From positions 1 to 64,000 of the forward strand of contig WHUX01000205.1 in NCBI GenBank assembly GCA_015179025.1: a stretch of 64,000 bases of DNA. Direction: 5' to 3'. The position numbers were made by a program, and so were the translations under genes. The notes below the pieces were generated by a model, which searched no databases, was not told the DNA's origin, and worked only from the letters and a program-made list of their open reading frames with translations. The DNA comes from Terfezia claveryi (taxonomy: Eukaryota; Ascomycota; Pezizomycetes; Pezizales; Pezizaceae). Positions 10,138-22,500 of this stretch are shown here, one piece after another (the first letter of the stretch is position 1; each line of letters begins with the position of its first letter).

Positions 10138-12995
10138 GAGGCCTGGTGCTGTGCTCGCCCAAATTTTGGCCTCGACTTTGATTTTCTATATTTTGTCATG
10201 GTTCTGTCTTCATCACTATCGTCACTATCGGCTAGAACGTGAGTGGGAGACGCAAAACCTATTCTAACCGTTTCTGCCCCGAATCCTTGGGCACAGCTCG
10301 GCGCCGCATCACTACGTTTCCGCCAAGAAGTAGCAGAAAGAGAAAGAGGAGCACATGGAGCAGCCGGAGCAGCCGACGAACATTTTGTAGACCTAGCAGA
10401 GAGAGAAAGAGGAGCACCTAGAGCAGCCGACGAACATGATGTAGTAGTAGCAGAATAATAACGTGCCGTAGGACCAGAACCAAAAGCCCTAGGAGATGCA
10501 GGCAGTGGCTGGTGCATGAACGCTCCCTTCCCAGTCAGAAAAGCGGGCGATCCTGAGTATCCTAAGTATCCTGAGTATCCTGAGTTGTATTCTACGGCAG
10601 TGGCCATGGTGTCCTCCAAAGGCTTCCTGCCTGAATCCGTCTCTTCTAATGCGACAAAAGCAGTCCACTTACCAACGACACCCCATTGAACACCGATGCG
10701 TTCACCCTCGCGTTTCACAATATCTTCGAACTCATCTTCATTGAAGCTGTCACTGTCTGGAGAATGTAACTTGATGGTGCTCTTTTTTGCGGTTTCTCCT
10801 TCGCCAGAGATGCATTCAACTTTCCTCCCACTCCCACAAGCAGAGTGTATCCAGGATTCGCCTGCTTTCAGGTCATCGAGATACTTCTTTGTGGCAAGTT
10901 GGTGCAAAGTCTTTGATTTGGGTGAAGTAATTTCGGTTACCGGAATGGCAAGTTCTAAAGGTTGGCCGGTGCTGGTGACTGCTTTCAACTGAACATTCTT
11001 TGGTAGCGGGAGACTTGTTGACGATTTTCGAGGGGAGATAAGTAGGTACACGTTGGTCCTATTAAAAGGAAACACTGGAGGGATGATGTGGGGCGCCCTA
11101 ATCAATGCCGGAGGTATGGCAAATTTTACTGCTGGTTTGGTGTTCTCGTGCATGCTACTGTCCGGGTTTGCGGAGAGATCAAACAGCGAAATGGGTGCCT
11201 GTGCCACAGGATGATCCTTTTCGGTGGTAATGGAGGGACTATTAACCATCTCGAAGCCGTCATCACACTCAGGTGTAACAGTGCTGCTTGTCTCACTGCT
11301 GGTGACGCCCCACTCCTCCATACCATCAAATGTCAATTCGTAACCACCAATTCTCTGACCTAAGGCAGCCTTCAGCATCCTGACCACCTTTCCTTCAAAA
11401 CGTTCATTGTCTCCGACAGTCATACAGTATCCACCACCAGCTTTTGCCAGCCCTTCCACAAAACCATGACTCACATCACTCCCAATACCCAAAGTAAATA
11501 CTCGTATTCCGGCTCTTCCATCAGTTCGCTTCCCTTTTGCGCGCCACTCCTGTGTATGCTTGCGTACGAGATCAAAAAGTTGTTTCGTGTCCCAAACTTC
11601 ACCATCCGTGAGCAACAGTACTTCAGTTTCCAACTCAGCATGGTCCTCCTCATTTTCCTTGCCAGCTGCAAGCCTTTCATTCCGCTCCTTGTTCCTCCGG
11701 AGGACCCTGTCACAAGCCTCACTGATTGGTGCTAGTATCTCCGTACCACCATAGTTTGCTGAGATGTCTTCAACGTGGTCCAATGCTGTTTTGAGGCTTT
11801 TTTGTGAATACAGTCTACTCCCTGGTTTTTCACCGGTTCTCTTTTCATCAAAAAGGAAGGTATACTTAGACCCAAAGGAACAGATGTCAAACCTAATTCC
11901 ATCGTTGGGAGGAAGCGACTTTAGAAACACTCTCAAAGCTGACTTCAAGGGTTCTATTTTGTTGAACATAGACCCTGACCTATCAACCATAAAGATAATC
12001 TCTTTCCTATTTTTTTGTCCGGTAACTAGTGGAATGACAAATCTTGGCACAAGTGTGAGCATTAAAGCTGCCGAATCAACGGTTCCGTTTGCTCCAAGAT
12101 TGGTCTCTAGCAAAGCCGTGGGAGCTGCAGAGTCCTTGCAAATCACCTGCAAGATAAAGTCATTGTCCAGATACGCCGTTGGCTGTGAAAGTCTGGCGAA
12201 GGCGAGCTTGTTGTCCCACTCAGTCTGATCTCCCGAGGCATTGAGGGATCCAACGGTGACAGCGATAGGGTGAGAGGGGCTCTGTACACTAGACACAGGT
12301 CCAGACATATCAATCTCAACACCCATCTCAAGCCCATCCCGGACATGTTTTCCAGAAGTACTAGTAACACCCCCCGAGTTGCTTCCATATCTTGGTGCAA
12401 TCGCCGTGGGGATTGTAAACCTGATGCCATCCACCTCACTATCGTGCTTCAGCTCCGTGACATACCCAACGTCGACTTCAACTTCCGTTCCTTCCACCTG
12501 AGGTATGTTTCCCAGCCTCATAGTGAATACATCCTCCTCTATCTGCTCTAGGAATCCTGCTGTTTCACCCCTCGCCACAGCCTCCTTATATTCCTTCTTT
12601 GCAGTAGGCAGCGCCTTCACTACACCTCTGATTGTCTTGATGACGGCACCATCGAGCTTTATTCGTGCAACGAAGCTGACGACTGAGCTTGATGGATACA
12701 CAGGGAAAGAGTATTTTGCCTCAGGAATCTTTGCGTTAGGAGTATTGCTGGACGGAGGTGCGAAGGTCTGCGTGATGGTGACATTGGCGGAATGATTACT
12801 GATTCGAGCGTTTGCGGTGAGACGGATTAATGGAATCCAGTTTGCTTCTGCTTGGCCCTGGGAATCGGGCTTGTAGATAGGGAGGTAATAAATGCCACAG
12901 AGGCGGGGAATGTGCACCCGTTGAGGCATCTTGCGCTGTGCAGTATTTGCTCGGTGTGTTGTATGCGTAGTATTTGCTCGATAAGCAGTGTCCAC
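9693..12995 (-). CDS. VIT-VWA domain protein with polyQ tract
   Basis: This intronless frame encodes 1100 aa. The second Met (codon at 12929-12927, MPQRVHIPRLCGIYYLP) matches the usual family start better than the first and would give 1078 aa. A VIT domain spans residues 30-170 (ITQTFAPP, then EAKYSFPVYPSSSVVSF). A von Willebrand A domain spans about 330-520, with an intact MIDAS DRSGS near 340 and LLTDGEVWD further on. A conserved C-terminal domain lies at about 985-1095. This is the inter-alpha-trypsin-inhibitor heavy chain/VWA5 architecture common in ascomycetes, with unknown cellular role; VWA with an intact MIDAS implies metal-dependent protein binding. Oddities: 20 consecutive glutamines (codons at 10136-10077), mainly CAG with a few CAA, and a repeated CSSAA..APLSLSA segment just upstream. 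Confidence 0.88.
10077..10136 (-). repeat. CAG/CAA trinucleotide repeat (20 Gln)
   Basis: Twenty in-frame glutamine codons occur in the VWA protein. The longest pure run is eleven CAG codons (CTG on the + strand), and the interruptions are CAA. Pure CAG runs are prone to slippage, so length polymorphism between strains is likely. Confidence 0.95.
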
Positions 12996-14351
12996 AGAAT
13001 ATTGCCCTGGTATATTTGCGGACTGGCTTGTGAGAGAGATCTATAAGCTCGCGCGGAGGGAGGCAGATATATGTACCTAGTAGCTATGAGCGTTTCTCTG
13101 AAGCTGATTAAAACTTGATTATCTCAAACTTGCGGGTCTGAAGGTGCGGGCCTGAAGGTGCGGGGATTTATTACGTAACTTACAACTACGTAGGTAAAAA
13201 CCGGACTACGTCAGTAGATCCCGCACCAGCATGTAAGTCGCACCGGCTCAAACCGGGGATACTGGACGAAACTTGTAGGGAAGAGTCGCCACATTTTGGG
13301 GCAGGATATGAGAATAATAGCGCAGCTATCATAGTTGTCACATTCAGCGATTCGGCTCGACTGAATGCATTCACTTCCAAACCTATCAATCTGAGACAGG
13401 AAACCCTTAATCTTGTCACCGGAAATCTTGCGGTACAGGTGAACTCGTATCGGAGAAACCCCCACAGAGCTGATTTCATGATCAATTTCCGCGTCGCTTC
13501 TCTGGGAGCGTTTGAGCGTATTTCCTTGCAGATTACTGTAGTGATTCCATTGATATATGTAAAGTTATTAATGTATGTATATATACGGATATCACGGCAC
13601 CAAATGTACAAGTGCTTGCTCTTCAAAAATAATTAAAGTTGCGTGTAACGCTAAACCTATTCCAACATTCACCCAATTCTTGAAGCATCACAAGTTGCCA
13701 GGAGCTATAGTTAGTAAGGTAATCTCTACAGAGTGCGAGACGGAACTTGAGGATGATTGTGATGATTGATCAGATTGCGGACGCAGAGGGAAGGACTGTG
13801 GTGATAGTGATGCAAAAAGAACATCACTGGGGCTAGGAATGAAACAAAGTTTACTGGCTATGATGAAGACAAGGGAGGTTATAAATGTTCTCATCTTCTT
13901 CATTCTTTTTGTACCTAGGTTATTGTATTATTATAGTCTAATCGGGGATGACGTTCGCACATGATAATGAGTAAGCTTCTGGTCACGAGACTATTTCCAA
14001 AGGCAACCAGACTATCGATCAGATTCTTCAATAATTCAATATATATTACTAGTCTGGTTGGCACAAGCCTCTCTAATATATTACTTTTAGGAGGGACTTT
14101 TTCTTTGGAACCGGCGAGGAATAGTGGACCGTTCGTGAATAAGTACTCTAAGAAAGCAGTTATGAATTATTGTGTTTTCATAATATATAAATTCATAAGC
14201 ATATGTGTGGATCATGTATGGGTATAAGTATCATCAACGAGGGTAGATATTTTGATATACTTCTCTGGATCCACAAAACCAGACTCCCTCTCTTTGTTAT
14301 GTGTAAGAATAAGTAACAATCCCCGTCAAATACCCTACACCCAACAAGCAA
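12996..14351. other. Intergenic region between VWA and GH47 genes
   Basis: A minus-strand frame around 13186-13626 has no recognisable product. Near 13133-13170 the string CTGAAGGTGCGGG occurs twice in tandem. A motif copy TAGTCTGGTTGGCACAAGCC lies at 14050-14069, with a partial inverted copy (GGCAACCAGACTA) near 13981. I see no convincing gene. Confidence 0.4.
14050..14073. repeat. Dispersed motif TAGTCTGGTTGGCACAAGCC, copy 1
   Basis: These 24 bases are identical to 55471-55494; shorter versions occur at 22061, 28034 and 28141, a variant at 23383, and an inverted one at 54927. A partial inverted copy sits about 60 bases upstream. This is likely the terminus of a small repeat family. Confidence 0.65.
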
Positions 14352-16140
14352 TTATGACTTCACCAAGACAGGATGTGCCTCGGTATTGAACACCCATTTC
14401 TGCTTGCCATTCGCAACTCCAACTGCGGTATCATCTGAGCCCCCAAAGATTATCCAGAAATACTTGAGCGTTTCCGCAAACCAATAGCTTTCTTGGAAGC
14501 CACCAAGCCCCTCTAGAGGGTTTTGTACATTATTGAGATTTGAGAAACCGATTTCGGTTCGGCAGCTGGCGTTAATGGCCTTGAAGGCCTCCCAAGCCCA
14601 GTCTCGGTACATCTCGCTTCCAGTCAGTTTCCACCCATAGTAGTATGACTCAATAACCTCTGGGCGAAGATTATAGCTAGGCTGATTCCAATACCATCCA
14701 TTACGGCGGAAAAAGGCTGCTTGATCCGATGGGACCTTATTTGCGTCCCAACCGAAGGATTCTGGTCCGATTTCGGTGACAGTAGTGTGGTATGTGTGAC
14801 GACAACCAGCAATGATATCTTTTCCAAATTGCACAAGGTCCTTTCGACCGAATATCTCTCCACCCAGCATAATGTTCCCACCAGCAAAGCAATTCAAATT
14901 TCCTGAGTTGAGTGAGAACTCATTGGCAGAGCTATAGGCAGCAACAAATGTGACATCAGGTCTAGTGGTAGGACTTGATTTTAGATGCTTCAGGGTAGAA
15001 TCTGCTGCTTGTATCCACCTATACCTTCTGTGAGTTCTATTTAATGAGAATTTGTAAGGGGAGATAGGCTCATACTTCTCACCGTATTGGGCATACATGA
15101 CAGGGTCGTAAATATACATCTTCAAGAGATATTCGTAGTAACTATCATCGAGACCACCCCACCCTCCATTGGCGCCTATGCCTTGACCCGTTGAAACGTC
15201 ATACCAAGTAGTAATCAATCCTGGAAATGGTTCCGTTGAAGCTGGACTGGTGTTCAGTAGATAGCTTTCTGCTTTCTGAGTCAAGTCTGCGTAGACGCGG
15301 TTGCCTGTGAGATCAGACAGCCTAGTCCACTCTAGGACCAAAGTTCCAATCTGGGCAATATTGTTCTGTTGGCCTGTCCCAGTTTTTTCTGAATAGTCAA
15401 GGTCGTTATGTGGAATACCCGAGGCAGTATTAAAAGCGAATTTGAGATTATCGGCGAGACTGGTGGCTTGAGTCAACAGTTTATCGACTAAAATCTTCTT
15501 GCCCTACAATTGACACTGACATTAGTTAATCGGTTAAATTACAGTGTAACCCTGTGCAACTTACGGATGGGATCAAGTTTTCGTAAGGGCCCTTCAAGAG
15601 ATCATAAGCAGAGATGAGTGCCCCAAGGTACCGAATCTACACAAGTGCCTGTCAACATCATGGCCACCTTCAATTTTCTTTGTCGAGTGAGGTCTGTGAG
15701 AAATGGAACCTAACATACCGTTGTTTCAAAGAGACTGACTTCATTACTACCTCCAGGACCAACAGCAGTGAAGTTTGCCCGGTTGAGGAACTCTAGTTGT
15801 ACTATAACAACATCATCCAACTTCATCAGAATTGCCGTGGTTAACGCATCAGCGATTGTAGCGCCCCAGCCATTCCTATGACATGTAATCAATACCTAGA
15901 GCGATACCGTTACAACTGGAATTGGCGGTGATACCTGCTGAAAGATTTTGACCCATCAACGGGGCCCACTTCATCTGCCCCGAACGCATTGTTCGCATAG
16001 CCCCTCCAGGAATGTTGAAACGCCTCCAGAACCGCTGCGCGAGCCTGTGCGGGGGTTACCTTGAATCTTGGGGCAGGAACTGCAGAAAAAGCTGTGTCCC
16101 CAAATAAAGCTGCGAGGCAAAATAATATTCTGAAAAGCAT
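14352..16140 (-). CDS. GH47 class I alpha-1,2-mannosidase, secretory
   Basis: Exons on the minus strand are 16140-15935, 15875-15719, 15636-15565, 15503-15076 and 15027-14352, giving 512 aa. The product trims alpha-1,2-linked mannose from N-glycans, either in the secretory pathway or outside the cell. The N-terminus MLFRILFCLAALFGDTAFSA is a classical signal peptide, so a secreted enzyme is more likely than an anchored ER form. GH47 landmarks follow in order: AFQHSWRGYANNAFG, NGWGATIADALTTAILM, FETTIRYLGALISAYDLL, GGLDDSYYEYLLKMYIY, LRPEVIESYYYGW and the calcium-binding TEAHPV near the C-terminus. The acidic catalytic candidates in DDSYYEY, PEVIES and TE are all present. The fourth intron (15075-15028) is only 48 nt, in frame and stop-free, so retention would insert 16 residues. 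The gene is divergent from the GH16 gene at 18075. Confidence 0.9.
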
Positions 16141-18074
16141 TTTGATATCAGACTGGAAGTTAGGTGGTACCCAAAGATACCTTGCATGCCAATAGAGGGT
16201 AAATCAGTCTCAAATGTAAAGTAGTTGTTGAATGAATGATCCGTAATATAAACGGTAAAGTATCATGATGGCAATCACAAGACACGGAGTACCGGTAAAC
16301 GCAGTACGCAGAACACGATCACGCAGCACTCTAGATCTTAGTGCCGATTACGAGTTGGAGCTCTCCTGAATAAACTTTATTTAGAGTCGCATGCCAGTAT
16401 CTAGCCATATGATAACCGGTGAAGCTCCGTTGGTTGCCGGAGCACAGACAGCCGTCGACAACCACTACTTACTAGTGCAGGACGCCTACCAATTACGGAA
16501 GTACACCAGAACATCATTTGATTCCTTATAATTGCAGCATAAATGAGGTTGCTGGGGTTATCAGCACTAACATTGGCCCAATATATATGCTGGGGAATGA
16601 ACGTTTCAGGCCTAGGGGTTTGGAAGCAAAGTGAGCTGGTTGCCTTACTAGTCATACATATAAATGAGACTACCTCCTAGAACAATGCGAGCCTCCTAGT
16701 AAATTGAGAGTATGGGCTTTTCTTGTTCGACAAAACTCTATGCATAAATTTCCAATATTTTGAGGTATGGTATTAGTTAATTAGTCTAGCTTTACTAATT
16801 CTGGTGAATAAGTGGTCTCAACCTGCCAGACTATGTGAATATGCAGCTGGATCTGCACCATATATTTCCTTAGCAGAGACTATATTAGCAGACTTAGATG
16901 TATATCTTGTGTTAGGCAAATTAAAGACCAACCATCTCTTCACGAATGGAGTCCGTTCAGGTGATTCAACCAACTAGTATCCGTAACTACTGCCTAATCC
17001 GATAGTCACGTGCCAAACCAGACAGACTAACCCTACTCAGAAGACTGGCCAAAAGCGGTATGTGAATATACAGTAGCATGTATACTCAACATCTTGAGGA
17101 GCGTCTGCGCCTTTTATTGACCTAGCGCTTCTACTTCGACTCGGACCTAGCTGAGCTTGCTTGATTACTTTTATCTGCAGCGTCGCTGGTGGGTCGTCGT
17201 GGCACTTGGATCTGAATGTTTCAGAATTTGTTGATCTTTGCGTATCGAAAGTGAGAAATCTATGTCACTGTCTAGAATTTGTGCACATAGATGACTTGGA
17301 TTAGCTTACATATAGAACAAAACTTTTGGAAACTTAGAGGGATATTCATAACATTTCAGCGTTATATATTTTAATTCCTACATGCAATTGATGTTTTCAG
17401 GGTTCAATTTTGGTAGCATTTTTGTGACTTTTATCATTGTATTTCTACTTGCAGTCTGGTTGTATGTAACTCTAATCAACATCTGCCAACTACTTCAAAT
17501 TCAGCAAGTGCATGTTTGTTCTGTACGTCAGGGAATCCTATATTTGCAACACGCCCGCAGAAGGTTTGTGATCTAGACAGCCAGTGGATACCTTGCATCC
17601 AAACTGATGCGAGCGCTGCTGCCTAGAACCATGAGGCAACCAGCTCAAAGAAAGATTTGTAGAGTCACGGGTTGTTGATATCAGCTAACAAGTGGTGGGA
17701 TACGTACAGGCCAAGTTGCGGTTACACTAAACTTTGTATCTGGGGTGTTGCGCGGGATAAATTGAGAGCCATCTATCTATCCCTCCCAACCTTAGAAATA
17801 CTCAGAGCGTGGTCATGGATTGTGGATTCTAGTTGTTTATTGAAATCATTTTTGTTGTATCTAGGGTAATATATCACGCAAACAGTCTAGCAACGAGACT
17901 CGAAATCTACCGTATCAGTTTGGAGCACTAGGGTTCGTCTGCAGCTATCCGGGGAAGCAGTAAGGTTACTATCTTCAGGATTCCAGGGGTAGAAGGGTTG
18001 TTTGAATAGCCATTGCGAAATTCACCCCTTTATACCCTCCTGGTTTGATATTCAACCACTTCAGTCTAGTCAAG
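16141..18074. other. Divergent intergenic region, GH47/GH16
   Basis: About 1.9 kb separates the start codons of two divergently transcribed carbohydrate-active enzyme genes. Short open frames (16401-16655, 17382-17576, 17672-17869) show no domain and no splicing logic. TTTATACCCTCC at about 18029 lies 45 bases before the GH16 ATG and may be its TATA region. Confidence 0.4.
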
Positions 18075-19555
18075 ATGTCTCATTCAGGTACAGAGGAGAT
18101 ACGCATCACAGAAGCCATCCTCACGCCGCCTAATCGTGACTCCGGTCCTTCAATCGTTTTCACAAGATCTGAAGGTCCACGAGAGTTTCCTTCTCGACCT
18201 GTTTCACCCTCTCCGTTTACAGATCCAATTGAGTCCATCACACCAATATCCGTTCGTTCTCCTGCTGCTACCTCGGTTGCCAGTTTTGCACAAGCAAACC
18301 TACGAAACCGGTATTTTCACTCTCGTCGCATTAAAAATCCAAAAGAAATCCAGAAACCATGGTTAGAGAAGAAGGATCCCCGGGAAAAATGGGTTACGAT
18401 AATACCATTGATAGGAATTCTGATAGGATTAGGGATTGCGGCATTTCTAGTTTACAATGGTATTAGCAGTGTGGTAAACCGCAAGTACTGTGAGGTTTTT
18501 GTGGAGGACTGGAGTCAAGGATTCAGGGAAGATATTTGGACAAGGGAGGTGGAAGTGGGGGGTTTTGGGTAAGTTTATTGGATAGCAGATTCTACAGACA
18601 AAGTGCTAATTTACAACCCCTGATTTGAAGGAATGGACAATTCGAATTTACAACGCCATATTCAGAGAATTCCTTTGTGGGAGATGATGGAATGCTCCAC
18701 ATTCGTCCCTCCCTCACTGAAACACAGCTACTTGAGAACGACAATATTCTAGACCTCACTGCTGAGGGCATCTGCACCTCTAACTTGAAGAAAAATTGTG
18801 TCACGGGAACCTCCGTAGCAAACCGGACAATAATCAATCCGGTTCGATCTGCTCGCATACATACCAAAACCTCCGCATCAATAAGATACGGGAGGGTGGA
18901 GGTTCGTGCTAAACTTCCCGAAGGGAAGTGGCTATGGCCAGCTATCTGGATGTTACCAGTGAATAGTACCTACGGGGATTGGCCTAGAAGTGGAGAGATC
19001 GATATCGTGGAAAGTAGAGGAAACGGATACTCGCACAAACAAGGGGGTAATGATATCATGTCCTCCGCGCTTCACTGGGGCCCCGATGCTGAGAGTAGTG
19101 CCTGGTGGAAAACAAACAACAAGGGTGGAGCTCTACATACAACCTACGCGGAAAAATTCCATACATTTGGGCTTGAGTGGTCAGAAAACTACCTGTTCAC
19201 ATATGTAAACTCTCGATTACTCTTAGTACTCTATGTCCCCTTTCCAAAAGGGGGACTTTACAAATCTGGAGGGTTTCCCTTGACGAACTCAAAGGGGGCA
19301 CGGATCATTGATCCATGGAGTCAAACTGGCAGGAGGAGTACTCCCTTCGATCAACACTTCTATCTCATTCTAAACGTCGCCGTTGGCGCCACTAATGGTT
19401 GGTTCGAGGACGGCGTTGACGGCAAGCCTTGGGTTGATGGAAGCCAAAGCGCACGGAAGGACTTTTGGGATGCTAGGCAGGATTGGCATCCGACCTGGAA
19501 AAACAATGGGGAAATGGTGGTTGAGAGTGTGAAGATGTGGCAGCAATGTGATTGA
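18075..19555 (+). CDS. Membrane-anchored GH16 beta-glucanase-like protein
   Basis: Exons 18075-18568 and 18631-19555 encode 472 aa; I chose ATG 18075 (CAAGATGTC) because the frame further upstream lacks an ATG. Residues 1-110 are a Ser/Pro-rich cytosolic segment ending in basic residues. One transmembrane helix follows (IIPLIGILIGLGIAAFLVYN), making a type II membrane protein. The GH16 domain includes YGRVEVRAKLPEGKWLWPAIW and the active-site motif SGEIDIVESRGN, in which both catalytic Glu and the central Asp are intact. It ends with VESVKMWQQCD. Fungal members of this type act on or bind beta-1,3-(1,4/1,6-)glucan at the cell surface; exact specificity cannot be read from the sequence. A cell-wall remodelling role is inferred from the membrane anchor. 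Confidence 0.9.
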
Positions 19556-22500
19556 AGACAATTGGATGGAAACTTACATCCAGGACTTGGGTGAGGATCG
19601 TTTACGCACACAAGAAAAGCTTTTTATTTCAGATGTTTTGCTGTTTTCAGAGTACCTACGCGTAAAGTTACACTAATGATTATTTTTCAGCATGTGGGTC
19701 AGAAGTTCTTGAATTTTTTTTTTCTGCACCGACCACACATGCATGCAAATATGCTGGTATACATCTGGGGTATCACGACTGGCCCAGCGAATATAAATAA
19801 GTATGCGTAGTACTCGTACCTGCGTGACAGACTGATAGGTTGTCACTATGCTGGGTGATACAGATATCATGATCTATGAGACCTGGGCACGAATACATGA
19901 AACCGAACTCAGCGAAGTGATGATGATTTAAGCTCTTTTAATTTTGGGGCTCTAAGGTTCAGCAGTGTGGTTTCACTCTGGGCCCGAGACCTAAAGTGCT
20001 ACGGTGCATCACCTGCCTATAGTATATAAGGTTGCCTTATGAAAAGGTATATCTAAGTGCATGCGGATCTTGAATCTCCGAGGATCCCCGTTGAAGTTTA
20101 GGCGCTTACTGGCTGAACATGAGGACGTTGATATAAGTGCTTTATGGATCGTATGTGAATGTGGTCGAGAAGATCGGGTTCTTTTGCACAACATCATTAT
20201 AGAAACAATACACCACAAATGAGTGGCTGAATCCAGATACGGTGACTTCTTTGCAGATATATTTGGATAGATCATTGATATAGTGGCAGTCCTGTCTCCC
20301 CTTAATTAAAGACCTTGTAGGGTCCACCAAGACTGCTCTCATGCGATCGAATTGGATTCTGACTACCAAGGTATGAATGTTTCAGTTATCCATAACGTAG
20401 ATAAGTATATCGGTTTATGTAAGAATACGGTACTTTTGCTTTCTGGCACTGATTTGACCCTTTTTGTTATCTTGTAGTCATATTTCTACTGTGCCAGCAC
20501 CGTAGCACCATTACCAGTGTAGCAAGGCATGGTGCAGTACGTCTTTGGGCTATGTAGTATGCGTACTTATCCCAATGTTATATGTATCTTGCCGTAGTGC
20601 CTTACGACTATGTAGCTGGAATCTAAGACGAGATATATATGCCGTTCCGCTGCCGTTCGGCTGCCGTCCCGCTGCCGTTCGGCTGCCGTCCCATAACCCA
20701 CCCTGTATGATCAACATGTAAAGTGGGAATTAAGATTAGTGTTTGTGCGAATGTGGTTTGGCGCCCCTAGGCCTACCGCTATCCTGCAGCGGATTGACAT
20801 GTAGATACTTCCTAATCTCGTAAGGATTATAAGATTAGTAAATACCAATAAACTTTCACAGCTCTGCTCAGCCGGCGTAACCTGAAGGATTTGGAAATTA
20901 ATTAATTCCAGCTGTGTTCGAATTGGGTGAACGGCCGTCTGATATTAGGTTTGTTAGCCATAGGGTTGCTCGAGCCACTGTGCCTCTACTAGCAATCGGC
21001 CGCGCGTCTATGGTTTTGTGTTTGCGCTCAATCGCACACCTTATTACCCCATTAGATGAATTGGCAAGCTGAAAAAGAGCATAGCCGAAGATTTCCAATA
21101 CGAGAAAAGTATGTATGAATCATATTCAACAGTATGTGGTTTCAAGGGAAGCTTACCAGACAAACCCTAGCTATGTTTTTTTTAATGCGTCCTGAAATCA
21201 TGATAATGATCTATATGATACATTGACCAATTTGCATTGTTTAGCTACATTAACAGATTGGCTTAGGTCATCCGTTGGATGTTGCTGGGTGTGAACGCGT
21301 ATCAAATCTCGCTACCGGTCCTGTTGCATGTAATAATCGTAGGTGTCTCTATGATCTTGTCTATTCTGAAATACTTGCACCATGATTACGAGACCGCGGC
21401 CAATGACTGAATCCTTTACATATGTCACCTTACCCAATATTTTTACAGGTAAGGTTCTTGAGCTGTAATACATTGATCTTGCCAGGAGTTACTACGACGA
21501 TTTCGATTGACTAGTTCGTAAAGATAAAGGGATTATCAGGATATTTTGTATATCCTTCAGGCCCTTTGGTTTGAATTATCCAAGGCTGAGTTTGGAAAGG
21601 CTCATTGGGAACATTCTGCCTGGCCCGCATGCAATTTTGAGAGGGTTTCTAAGTATGTAGGTCTTTAGAAGCCCTCGTATTCATACCTCGGTGATCTTGA
21701 GGAAGTGTAGTTCTTGGTTAATCTCTAGGCATGATCACAGCTCTGAATTCGCCTATATATTGCCGTTGCTTATATCGTTAAATGTGAACGCACGGCAAGC
21801 CCAGAAAGTCGTCAGTAAAGAAGTTGTACTTACTTTGAAGCTAATCCTCTTCCAGCCAAACTAAACCGCTCCAGGCAGTCGCCACTTCCTATTCAGGCAG
21901 GCGGATAAACCTAGCTTGGATTTCCTGTTGCGGACAGCAGATTCGAGACTAGCTGGCTAGCAGTGCCAAGATTACTTAAGTACATGTACGGAGTACCCCC
22001 AGTCCGCTACAGATGAAGATTTCACCAAGGGAAGTATCTGCGAAAGGCAGACTAGGGAAGTAGTCTGGTTGGCACCAAGGGAAGGTCGTGCAAACAGAAT
22101 ATTAGTGATGTGTTGCCTGCCAAGAAGCTCGTCAACCCTCATGTGAGCAGGTCCCTTTGTGATGGAATTGTATTGTTGTATAAGGCCATCGAGATCTGAT
22201 CTAAGCTAAGGAAGCTGAGTTCGAGAAACACACGAACAGATTTGTTTATGCTACCACCCGTTTTAACTGATGATCCGGTCCTTGTTACGGAAGGGCGGAA
22301 GGTGGTAATTATTTTCTGCGTCTAATTTTTTTGTTTCTAGTATCTGGTACTTAGAATGGTCGGTGATATTTGCCGCTACGTGGCAATCACCGAGAGTAGA
22401 GCAAATCGATATGCAGGGCCCTGTTGTTTATCAATCGTAAGCGTTCTACCAGTGGCGTGTTAACTGGTGGCAGCCTTTTTTCTGCTTTTTTTTCAATGGG

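Noticed and set aside
13186..13626. 146-codon minus-strand frame
   Set aside because: A second overlapping frame reads equally well, neither matches a family, and no start context or intron supports it.
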